The notes under the pieces are model-generated. The model was given only the letters and a program-made list of their open reading frames with translations. It was not told the origin of the DNA and did no database searches. From Acidimicrobiia bacterium (GTDB lineage Bacteria > Actinomycetota > Acidimicrobiia > Spongiisociales > UBA5794), in the NCBI GenBank assembly GCA_030066715.1, contig JASJBC010000042.1, positions 1 through 38,789 of the forward strand: 38,789 nucleotides of DNA, given 5' to 3'. Numbering within the stretch: the first letter of the stretch is position 1; every line of letters starts with the position of its first letter. Both the position numbers and the translations under genes were made by a program. Of the stretch, positions 31,489 to 38,060 are shown piece after piece.

Positions 31489-31815
31489 ATGGCAGAGACG
31501 ACAGTTACCGCACAGGACGCCGGGTTCGAAGATCTCATCAGCAGCGACACCCCCACCCTCGTCGACTTCTGGGCCGAGTGGTGTGGTCCCTGTAAGATGA
31601 TGGAAGGCCCCCTGGGCGAACTCGCCGGGGAGCAGGCCGGCAAGCTGACGGTTGCGAAGCTCAACGTCGATGAGAATCCCAACACGGCGATGAACTACGA
31701 AGTCATGAGCATCCCCACCATGATCCTGTTCAAGGACGGGCAAGAGCAGAAGCGCTTCGTCGGAGCCCGCTCCAAAGGCCAACTCGAGGCCGAACTGGCG
31801 GACTACATAGGTTGA
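31489..31815 (+). CDS. trxA: Thioredoxin
   Basis: 108 residues with DFWAEWCGPCKMMEGPL: the active disulphide pair is Cys32/Cys35 in WCGPC. The cis-Pro loop is SIPTMILFKDGQ. It reduces protein disulphides in the cytoplasm and is itself reduced by TrxB. The ATG at 31489 follows TTAGGAG (Shine-Dalgarno). Confidence 0.97.
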   Translation: MAETTVTAQDAGFEDLISSDTPTLVDFWAEWCGPCKMMEGPLGELAGEQAGKLTVAKLNVDENPNTAMNYEVMSIPTMILFKDGQEQKRFVGARSKGQLEAELADYIG

Positions 31816-31840
31816 TCCGAACATGTGAGACGATGGGGTC

Positions 31841-32839
31841 GTGAGACTCTATCGACGCGGAGATGATGGAGAGGCGGTCCGGGATATCCAGGACCGTCTC
31901 GCCGCGCTCGGCCACAATACGGAGCCCGACCCGGTCGGCAGCTTTGGCCCCGGCACCTTTGCAGCAGTTTCGGGCTTCCAGAAGAAGCGGGGTCTCTGGA
32001 CGGACGGCATTGTCGGTCCCGACACCTGGCGGGCTCTCGTCAGCGCCGGCTTCACCCTCGGCAGCCGCATCCTCTACCACCGCGTCCCGATGATGCGGGG
32101 CGACGACGTCGCCGAATTGCAACGCCAGCTCAACTCGCTGGGCTTCGACAGCGGCAACGTCGACGGGATCTTTGGCCCGGATACGTTGCGCGGGCTCTTG
32201 GAGTTTCAGTCCAATCGTGGGCTGGCCGAGGACGGGCTCACCGGTGCCGAGGTGGTCCAGGAGCTGAGCCTGATGGCGCGGGCAACGGCGAAACCCGGTC
32301 GCGAGGTCGTGCGCGACCACCAGTGGCTAGTAAATCTTCCCAGCTCGCTTGCCGGGCAACGCATCTACGTCGACACGTTCTGTCGTGACGATGCCGAAGC
32401 CGAGGCAACCTGGGCGCCGGGCGTGTTGCTTTCTACAATCATCCAGGCGCATGGTGCGGCAGTCGTCCTTTCGCGAAGTTCCGATACCACACCAAACGAG
32501 CGGGTGCGGGCCCTACGAGCCAACCGTCTCGGCATCGACGTGGTTGTCTCCATCTGTGCCGCCCGCGACGACGGCGCCGGTGTCTTCTTCTTCGCATCTG
32601 AGCTGAGCAGTTCGCAAGCCGGACGGGCTCTGGCGGAGCTGGTCGCCGCGAGGCTCGACATACCGCACGGGGGCCGGGCGATCCCAATGCTGAAGAACAC
32701 GCGGTCCCCCGCCGTCGTGGTCGCACTCGATGCTTTGTCGGAGCCCGAGATGACTGCAATCGCACAAGGTCTTGTCGATCTCTATGCGACGGATTGGTCG
32801 GAGAGGAACGGGTCGGAGCAGCCTACGGGTGCCGACTAA
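31841..32839 (+). CDS. cwlM: CwlM-like protein: two peptidoglycan-binding domains and an altered amidase_3 domain
   Basis: 332 residues without signal peptide, so cytoplasmic. Two PGB_1 repeats: DDGEAVRDIQDRLAALGH...FGPGTFAAVSGFQ (residues about 8-66) and GDDVAELQRQLNSLGF...FGPDTLRGLLEFQ (87-140). The C-terminal half follows the amidase_3 fold: IYVDTFCRDD, VLSRSSDT, RVRALRANRLGIDVVVSICAA. Both expected zinc His are Cys (181 and 239), and the catalytic Glu of the P-A-V-x-V-E segment is Ala (295). Mycobacterial CwlM at the same position next to trx and par genes is not a hydrolase but an activator of MurA under PknB control, and this protein fits that role. The start is the GTG behind GGGG. The stop overlaps that of parB (4 bp). 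Confidence 0.88.
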   Translation: MRLYRRGDDGEAVRDIQDRLAALGHNTEPDPVGSFGPGTFAAVSGFQKKRGLWTDGIVGPDTWRALVSAGFTLGSRILYHRVPMMRGDDVAELQRQLNSLGFDSGNVDGIFGPDTLRGLLEFQSNRGLAEDGLTGAEVVQELSLMARATAKPGREVVRDHQWLVNLPSSLAGQRIYVDTFCRDDAEAEATWAPGVLLSTIIQAHGAAVVLSRSSDTTPNERVRALRANRLGIDVVVSICAARDDGAGVFFFASELSSSQAGRALAELVAARLDIPHGGRAIPMLKNTRSPAVVVALDALSEPEMTAIAQGLVDLYATDWSERNGSEQPTGAD

Positions 32840-33687
32840 CTGAGCAGCCGGTATATCCGCTCGAGATCGTCCAGAGACGAGTACTTGATTGCGACCTTCC
32901 CACCCCGTTTGCCGTGATCGATTCTCACTGCAGTCCCGAGCCGCTCCCCCAGCCTGTCCTCGAGTTCGATGATCGCGGCGGGTCGTGGCGGCTTCACCCG
33001 GGCCGACTTCGTGGTGGCGGCCGTTCCCGCTCTCTTCTTGACCGCATCCTCGACCTGGCGCACCGACCATCCCTCGGCAACCACCCGCTCGGCGATGTGT
33101 ACGGCGTAGGGCACGTCTTCGATGGCCAGCAGCGCCCGGGCATGCCCCGCGGACAGATCGCCGCGCCCGACCATGCCCTGAATCGGCGCGGGCAACTGCA
33201 GCAGCCGCAACGTGTTTGTTATGGCACTGCGGCTCTTGCCGACCTTGGTGGCCACCTCTTCGTGGGTCAAGCCAAAATCTGTCAGGAGCTGCTGGTAGCC
33301 GGCTGCCTCCTCCAACGGGGAGAGATCCTCGCGCTGCACGTTTTCGATCAAGGCCTCAGCAAGGCTCGCCGACTCCTCACCTGTCTCGGATCTGATGATC
33401 GCCGGGATCTCGGTCAGTTCGGCGATCCGGGCTGCTCGACAGCGGCGCTCGCCTGCGATCAGCACGTAACCCTCTTCCGCCGGGCGCACAACGATCGGTT
33501 GCAGCACGCCCACCTCGGCGATCGAGTCGGCCAGCGATTGCAGCGCCTCGGGATCGAAGTGCTCCCGCGGTTGCTGTGGGTTTGGCTTGATCTCGTCGAG
33601 CTTGATCGTGCTGAATCCTGCCAGGGGATGCTCGACGGGAAGCAGAGAATCGAGCCCTCTCCCCAATCCGCTCTTACGTGCGGCCAT
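32836..33687 (-). CDS. parB: Chromosome partition protein ParB
   Basis: 283 residues. ParB N-terminal CTPase region: LDEIKPNPQQPREHFDPEALQSLADSI and the arginine patch GERRCRAAR. The HTH that binds parS is GLTHEEVATKVGKSRSAITNTLRLL. A C-terminal dimerisation domain follows (LEDRLGERLGTAVRIDHGKRGGKVAIKYSSLDDLERI). It loads at parS, spreads as a clamp and is moved by ParA. The ATG at 33687 lies 5 nt after AGGAGG inside the parA 3' end, so the genes overlap by 14 bp. Confidence 0.95.
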   Translation of the reverse strand: MAARKSGLGRGLDSLLPVEHPLAGFSTIKLDEIKPNPQQPREHFDPEALQSLADSIAEVGVLQPIVVRPAEEGYVLIAGERRCRAARIAELTEIPAIIRSETGEESASLAEALIENVQREDLSPLEEAAGYQQLLTDFGLTHEEVATKVGKSRSAITNTLRLLQLPAPIQGMVGRGDLSAGHARALLAIEDVPYAVHIAERVVAEGWSVRQVEDAVKKRAGTAATTKSARVKPPRPAAIIELEDRLGERLGTAVRIDHGKRGGKVAIKYSSLDDLERIYRLLS

Positions 33688-34453
33688 GACGCCTCCTGAA
33701 CTCCCGGGCCAGTTCTCGATACGAGATAGCCCCACGGGACATTGGATCAAAAGCTTCGATGGGCTCCCCGTAGGACGGCGCCTCGGAGAGTCTCACGGTT
33801 CGGGGAATCACGGTTCGGTAGGTCGTGTCGCCGAAGTGCTCGCGGACCTGAGCGACAACATCGGCGGAGAGTGTCGTCCGCCCGTCGTACATAGTGAGGA
33901 GCACACCCTCGACCTCCAGTTGAGGGTTGAGGCTCTGTTGCACGAGACGGACGTTTCTCATCAGCTGGCTCACCCCCTCGAGTGCGTAGTACTCACACTG
34001 GATGGGGATGAGCACCTCGTCGGCGGCGGCAAGTCCGTTGATCGTCAGCAAACCCAGCGACGGGGGGCAATCGATCAGGATGAAGTCGTACTCCGCAACC
34101 ACCGGCTTGAGCGCCTGCGCCAGCCTCATCTCCCTCGAGAACAGCGAAACCAGCTCGATTTCGGCGCCGGCAAGCTCGATAGTGGCCGGCACCACATAGA
34201 GATCACGAACCGATGTGGGCTCGATGGCATCATCGATCGCCACCTCGTCGATGATCACCTCGTATGTTGAGTACTCGATACCGTTTCGATCGATCCCCAG
34301 CCCCGAGGACGTATTGCCTTGTGGGTCGAGATCTACAAGGAGAACTCGATCACCCTGCATCGCCAGACCGGCTCCAAGGTTGATGGCTGTGGTCGATTTA
34401 CCGACCCCGCCCTTCTGGTTTGCAATCGCAACAACCGTTGCGTTGTCGGTCAT
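33674..34453 (-). CDS. parA: Chromosome partition ATPase ParA
   Basis: 259 residues of the deviant-Walker family. Walker A is ANQKGGVGKSTTAINL with the signature Lys, then LLVDLDPQGN (Walker A') and DFILIDCPPSLG (Walker B). It is a DNA-binding ATPase that moves ParB complexes. Chosen start: ATG at 34453 preceded by AGGAGAG at 5 nt; upstream sequence in frame is rsmG shadow. It starts 16 bp after the rsmG stop. It is in the minus-strand operon and overlaps parB. Confidence 0.95.
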   Translation of the reverse strand: MTDNATVVAIANQKGGVGKSTTAINLGAGLAMQGDRVLLVDLDPQGNTSSGLGIDRNGIEYSTYEVIIDEVAIDDAIEPTSVRDLYVVPATIELAGAEIELVSLFSREMRLAQALKPVVAEYDFILIDCPPSLGLLTINGLAAADEVLIPIQCEYYALEGVSQLMRNVRLVQQSLNPQLEVEGVLLTMYDGRTTLSADVVAQVREHFGDTTYRTVIPRTVRLSEAPSYGEPIEAFDPMSRGAISYRELAREFRRRHGRT

Positions 34454-34469
34454 GGATCTCTCCTGCGGA

Positions 34470-35090
34470 CTAAGTTGCCTCAATCCTAAGGAGGTTCGCA
34501 CCCGTGTCAAGGATTCCGGGGGGCACGGATTCGACTCGGATGAGCAAACCATCCGGTATCTTGGTGGGGATGTCGCCCTCACCGGTGCGGGATAGCGCGA
34601 TAACCGCAACACCGCCCGGAACAAGCAGACGTTTCACGTGAATCATCAGAGTTGCGATCGGGATCGCCGCCCTCGAAACGATCGACTCGACCGGGTCGTC
34701 GATCTCCCTGATGTCGTTCTGCTCGATCCGACAGTTCTCGAGACCGAGGATCGTCACCGCACGACGCATCAGGTCACATCGTCGACCTGATCTGTCCAGG
34801 AGACGGAACTCAACAGCCGGCATGGCAATGGCCAGTGGGATCCCCGGCAGACCTGCACCGCTGCCGATGTCGAGACACTCCCTGCCATCGGCTAGACCGC
34901 AGGCAAACACCAGGGAATCGGCAATGTGTCTGTCCCACAGCCGATTTCGCTCATCCGGGCCGATGCCGCCGGCACGGTGGCCCTCCGATGCAAGCCAATC
35001 GTGATACCGAACGAGCAGCTCTAGCTGGGTCGATCCGAGCTCGATACCGCAATAGCGGGCCGCAGCGACCGCACGCGTTTCGGCCCCCAT
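34470..35090 (-). CDS. rsmG: 16S rRNA (guanine-527-N7) methyltransferase
   Basis: 206 residues. GIGPDERNRLWDRHIADSL is the family motif in the N-terminal part. The SAM-binding CLDIGSGAGLPGIPLAI (D-I-G-S-G-x-G-x-P-G) is followed by DRSGRRCDLMRRAV. It methylates G527 of 16S rRNA, and losing it can give low-level streptomycin resistance. The start is an ATG at 35090, within the palindrome at 35081-35114. A TTG at 35096 in the same frame is an alternative. No Shine-Dalgarno is visible, and translation may be affected by the structure. Confidence 0.93.
   Translation of the reverse strand: MGAETRAVAAARYCGIELGSTQLELLVRYHDWLASEGHRAGGIGPDERNRLWDRHIADSLVFACGLADGRECLDIGSGAGLPGIPLAIAMPAVEFRLLDRSGRRCDLMRRAVTILGLENCRIEQNDIREIDDPVESIVSRAAIPIATLMIHVKRLLVPGGVAVIALSRTGEGDIPTKIPDGLLIRVESVPPGILDTGANLLRIEAT
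34630..34645. promoter_or_regulatory. parS-like site 1, inside rsmG
   Basis: CGTTTCACGTGAATCA matches the parS consensus TGTTTCACGTGAAACA at 14 of 16 positions, with the central 12 (GTTTCACGTGAA) perfect. It lies inside rsmG, 177 bp upstream of the parA start. Confidence 0.72.
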
Positions 35091-35114
35091 GTTCAACGTG
35101 AAACATGGGGGCCG
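35081..35114. promoter_or_regulatory. 34-bp palindrome containing parS-like site 2, over the rsmG start
   Basis: Perfect 13-bp arms CGGCCCCCATGTT (35081-35093) and AACATGGGGGCCG (35102-35114) around an 8-nt loop. The centre (35090-35105) reads TGTTCAACGTGAAACA, 14 of 16 to parS; on the minus strand the left half TGTTTCAC is exact. The GC-rich arms surround the ATG (35090) of rsmG in the gap after khpB. Confidence 0.75.
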
Positions 35115-35127
35115 AAGTTGAGCATGC

Positions 35128-35991
35128 TCAGTCGGCCGGAGCTACAACCACGGAACGGTTTGGCTCTTCGCCTTCGGAGAATGACCTCACACCGTCGATC
35201 TCGGCAATGGCGTCATGGACGACCTTGCGATCGGCAGCGTTCATCGGTTCGAGCATTGCCTCACGACCGTCCTCGATGACGGTCTCCGCAAGACGCCCGG
35301 CATAGATCTTCAGAGCTTCGCGACGACGTGCCGCATATCCGGCGATGTCCAGCCGCATCCGAGGAGCGCCAAATGTCTTTCTCTGGATCACTGTACGGGT
35401 CAGCTCGTGAACAGCCTGGACGACGGCACCCTTTCGACCAACCAGCGCTTCCGTTTGCTCGCCGTTGATATCGACATAGAGGATGTCATCCTCCACACGG
35501 GTCTCCACCACACCGTCGAGGCCAAACGCCTCGAGTAGCCCCTCGGCAAACTCACGTGCGACCTGGGCTTGCTCCTCGATATCCGCTTTGTCCTCGGGCT
35601 TCTTGTCCACGACAACCTTCTTCTTCTCTACTGAGCCGTTCGCTGCCGTCGGCTTCTTCTCCTTCGGACCCCGATCTCTCGAGTCCTTGGGGCCTTTTCT
35701 CCGTTGCTGACTTCCGTTTGGCTTCCCGCCTTTTGCCTTGCGGGACTTGCCATCTCCGGACTTTGACTGACCGTTCTGCGGCTTGCGGCCCTTTGTCCGA
35801 CGGCGCCGTTTCTTCTTTGGCTTGACCGTCACCTTGACCTTGGCCTCACGACCACCCAGACCCAGGAGACCCTTCTTGCCCTCGTCAACCACCTCGATGT
35901 TGACCGCATCCTTTGAGGTCTCGCCGAGGGCGCTCATTGCGGCGTCGACGGCCTCGTCGACAGTCTTCCCGACTGCCTCAACCCACTCCAT
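35128..35991 (-). CDS. khpB: KhpB/Jag RNA-binding protein
   Basis: 287 residues in three parts. The Jag-N domain (EAVGKTVDEAVDAAMSALG...GLLGLGGREAKVKV, about 1-55) is followed by a long Lys/Arg-rich linker of some 80 residues (KPKKKRRRRTKGRK...KKVVVDKK). Then come a KH domain (about 150-210, with ALVGRKGAVVQAVHELTRTV) and an R3H domain (ending NAADRKVVHDAIAEIDGVRSFSEGEEPNR). KhpB works with KhpA as an RNA chaperone linked to cell division and elongation. The position between rsmG and yidC is the standard one. The linker is longer and more basic than in many relatives and probably adds nonspecific RNA binding. It starts 2 bp after the yidC stop. Confidence 0.92.
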   Translation of the reverse strand: MEWVEAVGKTVDEAVDAAMSALGETSKDAVNIEVVDEGKKGLLGLGGREAKVKVTVKPKKKRRRRTKGRKPQNGQSKSGDGKSRKAKGGKPNGSQQRRKGPKDSRDRGPKEKKPTAANGSVEKKKVVVDKKPEDKADIEEQAQVAREFAEGLLEAFGLDGVVETRVEDDILYVDINGEQTEALVGRKGAVVQAVHELTRTVIQRKTFGAPRMRLDIAGYAARRREALKIYAGRLAETVIEDGREAMLEPMNAADRKVVHDAIAEIDGVRSFSEGEEPNRSVVVAPAD

Positions 35992-35993
35992 AC

Positions 35994-36863
35994 CTACTTC
36001 CTCCTGCGCCGGTTGCGCTTCTTGCTGGCGTGTGGTGACGGACCGGTCGTCTTTGGGGTCTCTGGGGGAGCTGCCTCACCCTTGACGGATTTCCCGTCCT
36101 CGTCGTCACCGTCCAAGCGGAAAATGACCGCCTGCTGACCCACACGGAACAAATTCGAGACCGCAAAGTAGAGACCGAGCCCCATCGGGAAACCCCACGA
36201 GATGAACCCCATGAAGAGCGGCATGATCCGCGAGATCATCTGCATTTGCTGGGCCTGTCGGCTCTCGGTCTGACCGTTGTTCTTGTTGCGCCGGGTCGTT
36301 TGATACACCTGGTAATAACTGGTTGCCACGATGGCGAGGACGAGAATGATCGCCGGGATCCCGCCGACAAGCCCGTCGGACACCACCTGTTGTGGCGATT
36401 GCAGCATGTCCAAACCGAGGAATGTGGTGCTCGAGTCCCCGGCCAGCAGCGCATCGGCCAGTTCCGACCCGGCCGGAACGATGTCGCTGGGATCCAAAAC
36501 CGTGGGGTCGTCGGCGCTCGGGCTGGTGCGGAAAACCCTGTACAGGGCGAACCAGATGGGCATCTGCAGAATCAGCGGCAAACACCCTGCCGCCGGATTG
36601 ACGCCGCGCTCCTGATAGAGCGCCATCATCTGCTTGTTCATCTCTTCCCGGTCGTCCTTGTACTCCTTCTGGAGCTTCTTGACCTCGGGCTGAATCTCCT
36701 GCATGGCCTTCATCGAGCGGGTCTGCTTCAAAGTCAGCGGGAAGAGCAAGAGGCTGACCATCAGCGTCAGGATGATGATGGCGACGCCGTAGTTGGGGAT
36801 GAAGTCGTAGAGCCAGGTGAGGAGCTGGCCGAGCGGGGGAGCGAGGACGGTGAAGGGATTCAC
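35994..36863 (-). CDS. yidC: Membrane protein insertase YidC
   Basis: 289 residues, short Gram-positive type. Membrane helices: [56 protein letters not shown] and [20 protein letters not shown]. The cytoplasmic loop between the first two contains [23 protein letters not shown], the substrate-contacting region with the family Arg. A basic C-terminal tail (KKRNRRRRK) binds ribosomes. The start is a GTG at 36863 whose last bases overlap the yidD stop (GTGA, 4 bp); the longer upstream frame is the yidD shadow. Confidence 0.94.
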   Translation of the reverse strand: MNPFTVLAPPLGQLLTWLYDFIPNYGVAIIILTLMVSLLLFPLTLKQTRSMKAMQEIQPEVKKLQKEYKDDREEMNKQMMALYQERGVNPAAGCLPLILQMPIWFALYRVFRTSPSADDPTVLDPSDIVPAGSELADALLAGDSSTTFLGLDMLQSPQQVVSDGLVGGIPAIILVLAIVATSYYQVYQTTRRNKNNGQTESRQAQQMQMISRIMPLFMGFISWGFPMGLGLYFAVSNLFRVGQQAVIFRLDGDDEDGKSVKGEAAPPETPKTTGPSPHASKKRNRRRRK

Positions 36864-37132
36864 GTGGGATTGCCTTGTGCTGGGGAGGTTTTTTGATTGC
36901 GCGGTGGTACCGGATCGTAGCCGCCGTCGTGCCAAGGGTGACATCGGCCGATGCGCTTTGTCGCCATCCAGCCACCCCGCAAGAACCCATGCGTGCGCAA
37001 TGCCTCTTGCGCATACTCAGAGCAGGTCGGCCGGTACCGGCAGTTATCGCGAAGCAGGGGAGAGATCAATCTGCGATAGAGAGCAATGAGCTTCACCGCC
37101 CAGAAAGAGGGCTGGTATGGCCTGAGCTTCAT
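36860..37132 (-). CDS. yidD: Membrane protein insertion efficiency factor YidD
   Basis: 90 residues: [29 protein letters not shown] followed by [29 protein letters not shown], the three-Cys YidD signature. It helps YidC-dependent insertion. The ATG at 37132 overlaps the rnpA stop by 4 bp (ATGA). Its own stop overlaps the yidC GTG, so translation is coupled along the chain. Confidence 0.93.
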   Translation of the reverse strand: MKLRPYQPSFWAVKLIALYRRLISPLLRDNCRYRPTCSEYAQEALRTHGFLRGGWMATKRIGRCHPWHDGGYDPVPPRNQKTSPAQGNPT

Positions 37133-37584
37133 GCTCTTTCCTCGGACACGGACTCTTCTCCTGTACAACGGTTGATCGCACTGACCAAGCCGGCAAAGGG
37201 CGCAGTCAGCACCGCTCGATCGGCGATCAGCACATACACGGTATCGCTTTTGAGGGCACAACGCGCCGCGGCTTCACGCAGCCGGCGCTTGGCCCTGTTC
37301 CGCAACACCGCGGAGCCCACCCTCTTGCCGACGACAAAACCTACGGTTGCGGGCCCGGCAGGGCCGGGAGCGATGACAACGGTGACCGCACCACATCGGC
37401 GGCGGGTTCCGGTCTTGTAGGCCCGGGAGAACTCTGCGCTGCTGCGCAGCGATCGGTAGGGACGACCGGTCTCAGGCAGAGACGCGATGACGACCCTTGA
37501 CGCGGCGGCGCTTGATGACGGCCCGGCCGGCGCGGGTGCGCATCCGGGAGCGGAAGCCGTGCTTGCGCTTACGGCGTCGTACAT
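37129..37584 (-). CDS. rnpA: Ribonuclease P protein component, frame starts inside rpmH
   Basis: RNase P protein: core from about residue 45 with [45 protein letters not shown] (the RNR motif that contacts RNase P RNA) and [13 protein letters not shown]. It makes the 5' ends of tRNA with the catalytic RNA. In its frame there is no ATG, GTG or TTG between 37584 and the core. The only standard start is the ATG at 37584, 22 nt inside rpmH and in another frame. The product would be 151 residues with a 35-residue extension (rich in Ala/Ser/Pro) from the overlap. The fallback is a CTG at 37479. A similar overlap is known in Thermus. Confidence 0.9.
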   Translation of the reverse strand: MYDAVSASTASAPGCAPAPAGPSSSAAASRVVIASLPETGRPYRSLRSSAEFSRAYKTGTRRRCGAVTVVIAPGPAGPATVGFVVGKRVGSAVLRNRAKRRLREAAARCALKSDTVYVLIADRAVLTAPFAGLVSAINRCTGEESVSEERA

Positions 37585-37606
37585 TGGGTTGATAGGTGCG
37601 TTTCAT
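37472..37606 (-). CDS. rpmH: 50S ribosomal protein L34
   Basis: 44 residues. The sequence begins [18 protein letters not shown] and continues [21 protein letters not shown], the highly basic and almost invariant L34 pattern. It binds 23S rRNA. It starts at the ATG on the minus strand (37606) and ends with TGA at 37474-37472. The rnpA frame overlaps its last 113 bp. No strong Shine-Dalgarno is seen. It is the first gene of the minus-strand operon; the promoter is at 37646-37675. Confidence 0.97.
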   Translation of the reverse strand: MKRTYQPNVRRRKRKHGFRSRMRTRAGRAVIKRRRVKGRHRVSA

Positions 37607-37645
37607 AACGGGGAATCCAGATGGGAGGAGTCGCGGTCGGGCGCT

Positions 37646-37675
37646 AGGTTACGAACACCTCGGACAGATTGTCAA
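37646..37675 (-). promoter_or_regulatory. rpmH: rpmH operon promoter
   Basis: On the minus strand a perfect -35 TTGACA (37675-37670), an 18-bp spacer and -10 TAACCT (37651-37646). The -10 is 3 of 6 to consensus. It would give a leader of about 33 nt before the rpmH ATG. Confidence 0.55.
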
Positions 37676-37997
37676 AGGGGATTAGGCGCTTCTGCCGCAC
37701 GCGCGCGGCATTGGAACTGCCATTCGCGAAAAGTTGGCTTTGCCCGCGAAAGAAAGAACTCAGGCGTTTTTGCGTAACCAACCCGTCTCGCGGCCGAACT
37801 CACTGTATATGCAACCCCACCATATTAACTGGTAGACAACGCATTTCAGAGACTGCAGCAACCGGCCGGAGAGGGCGGTAGGCCCGGATTTGCCGTTCTT
37901 GAATACCGGGGAGGGCGTTCCATATACTCGCTCCGCCGGTCCGCGTGATTGGGCGGCAACTTCCCAGGACTTTTAGAGATGAGCGCGCTCACATGCG

Positions 37998-38030
37998 TTC
38001 TCCACAGTATGTGGATATGTATGTGGATGG
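37998..38030. promoter_or_regulatory. Three DnaA boxes in the dnaA upstream region
   Basis: TTCTCCACA (37998-38006, plus strand, 8 of 9 to TTATCCACA). TGTGGATAT (38010-38018, minus strand, 8 of 9). TGTGGATGG (38022-38030, minus strand, 7 of 9). The starts are exactly 12 bp apart. Located 31-63 bp before the dnaA ATG, they fit DnaA autoregulation. Confidence 0.7.
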
Positions 38031-38060
38031 CTCAGGTTTAGAGGATGGCATCGTCGGACA

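Larger units (their letters stand above)
37607..38060. other. rpmH-dnaA intergenic region
   Basis: 454 bp between divergent rpmH and dnaA. Contents: the rpmH promoter (37646-37675); a TTCGCG/CGCGAA inverted repeat (37723-37750); an AT-richer part near 37805-37835; three DnaA boxes (37998-38030) near dnaA. I see no gene. Too few DnaA boxes are visible to name it oriC; an origin beyond dnaA is possible. Confidence 0.6.

Noticed and set aside
36853-36868. Third parS-like site at the yidC start
   Set aside because: Only about 10 of 16 positions match the parS consensus. The TTCACGTG core is present, but the flanks are not.
37607-38060. Calling the rpmH-dnaA gap oriC
   Set aside because: Only three DnaA boxes and no clear unwinding element are visible. 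The dnaA-dnaN gap, the usual origin in many actinomycetes, is outside the window.
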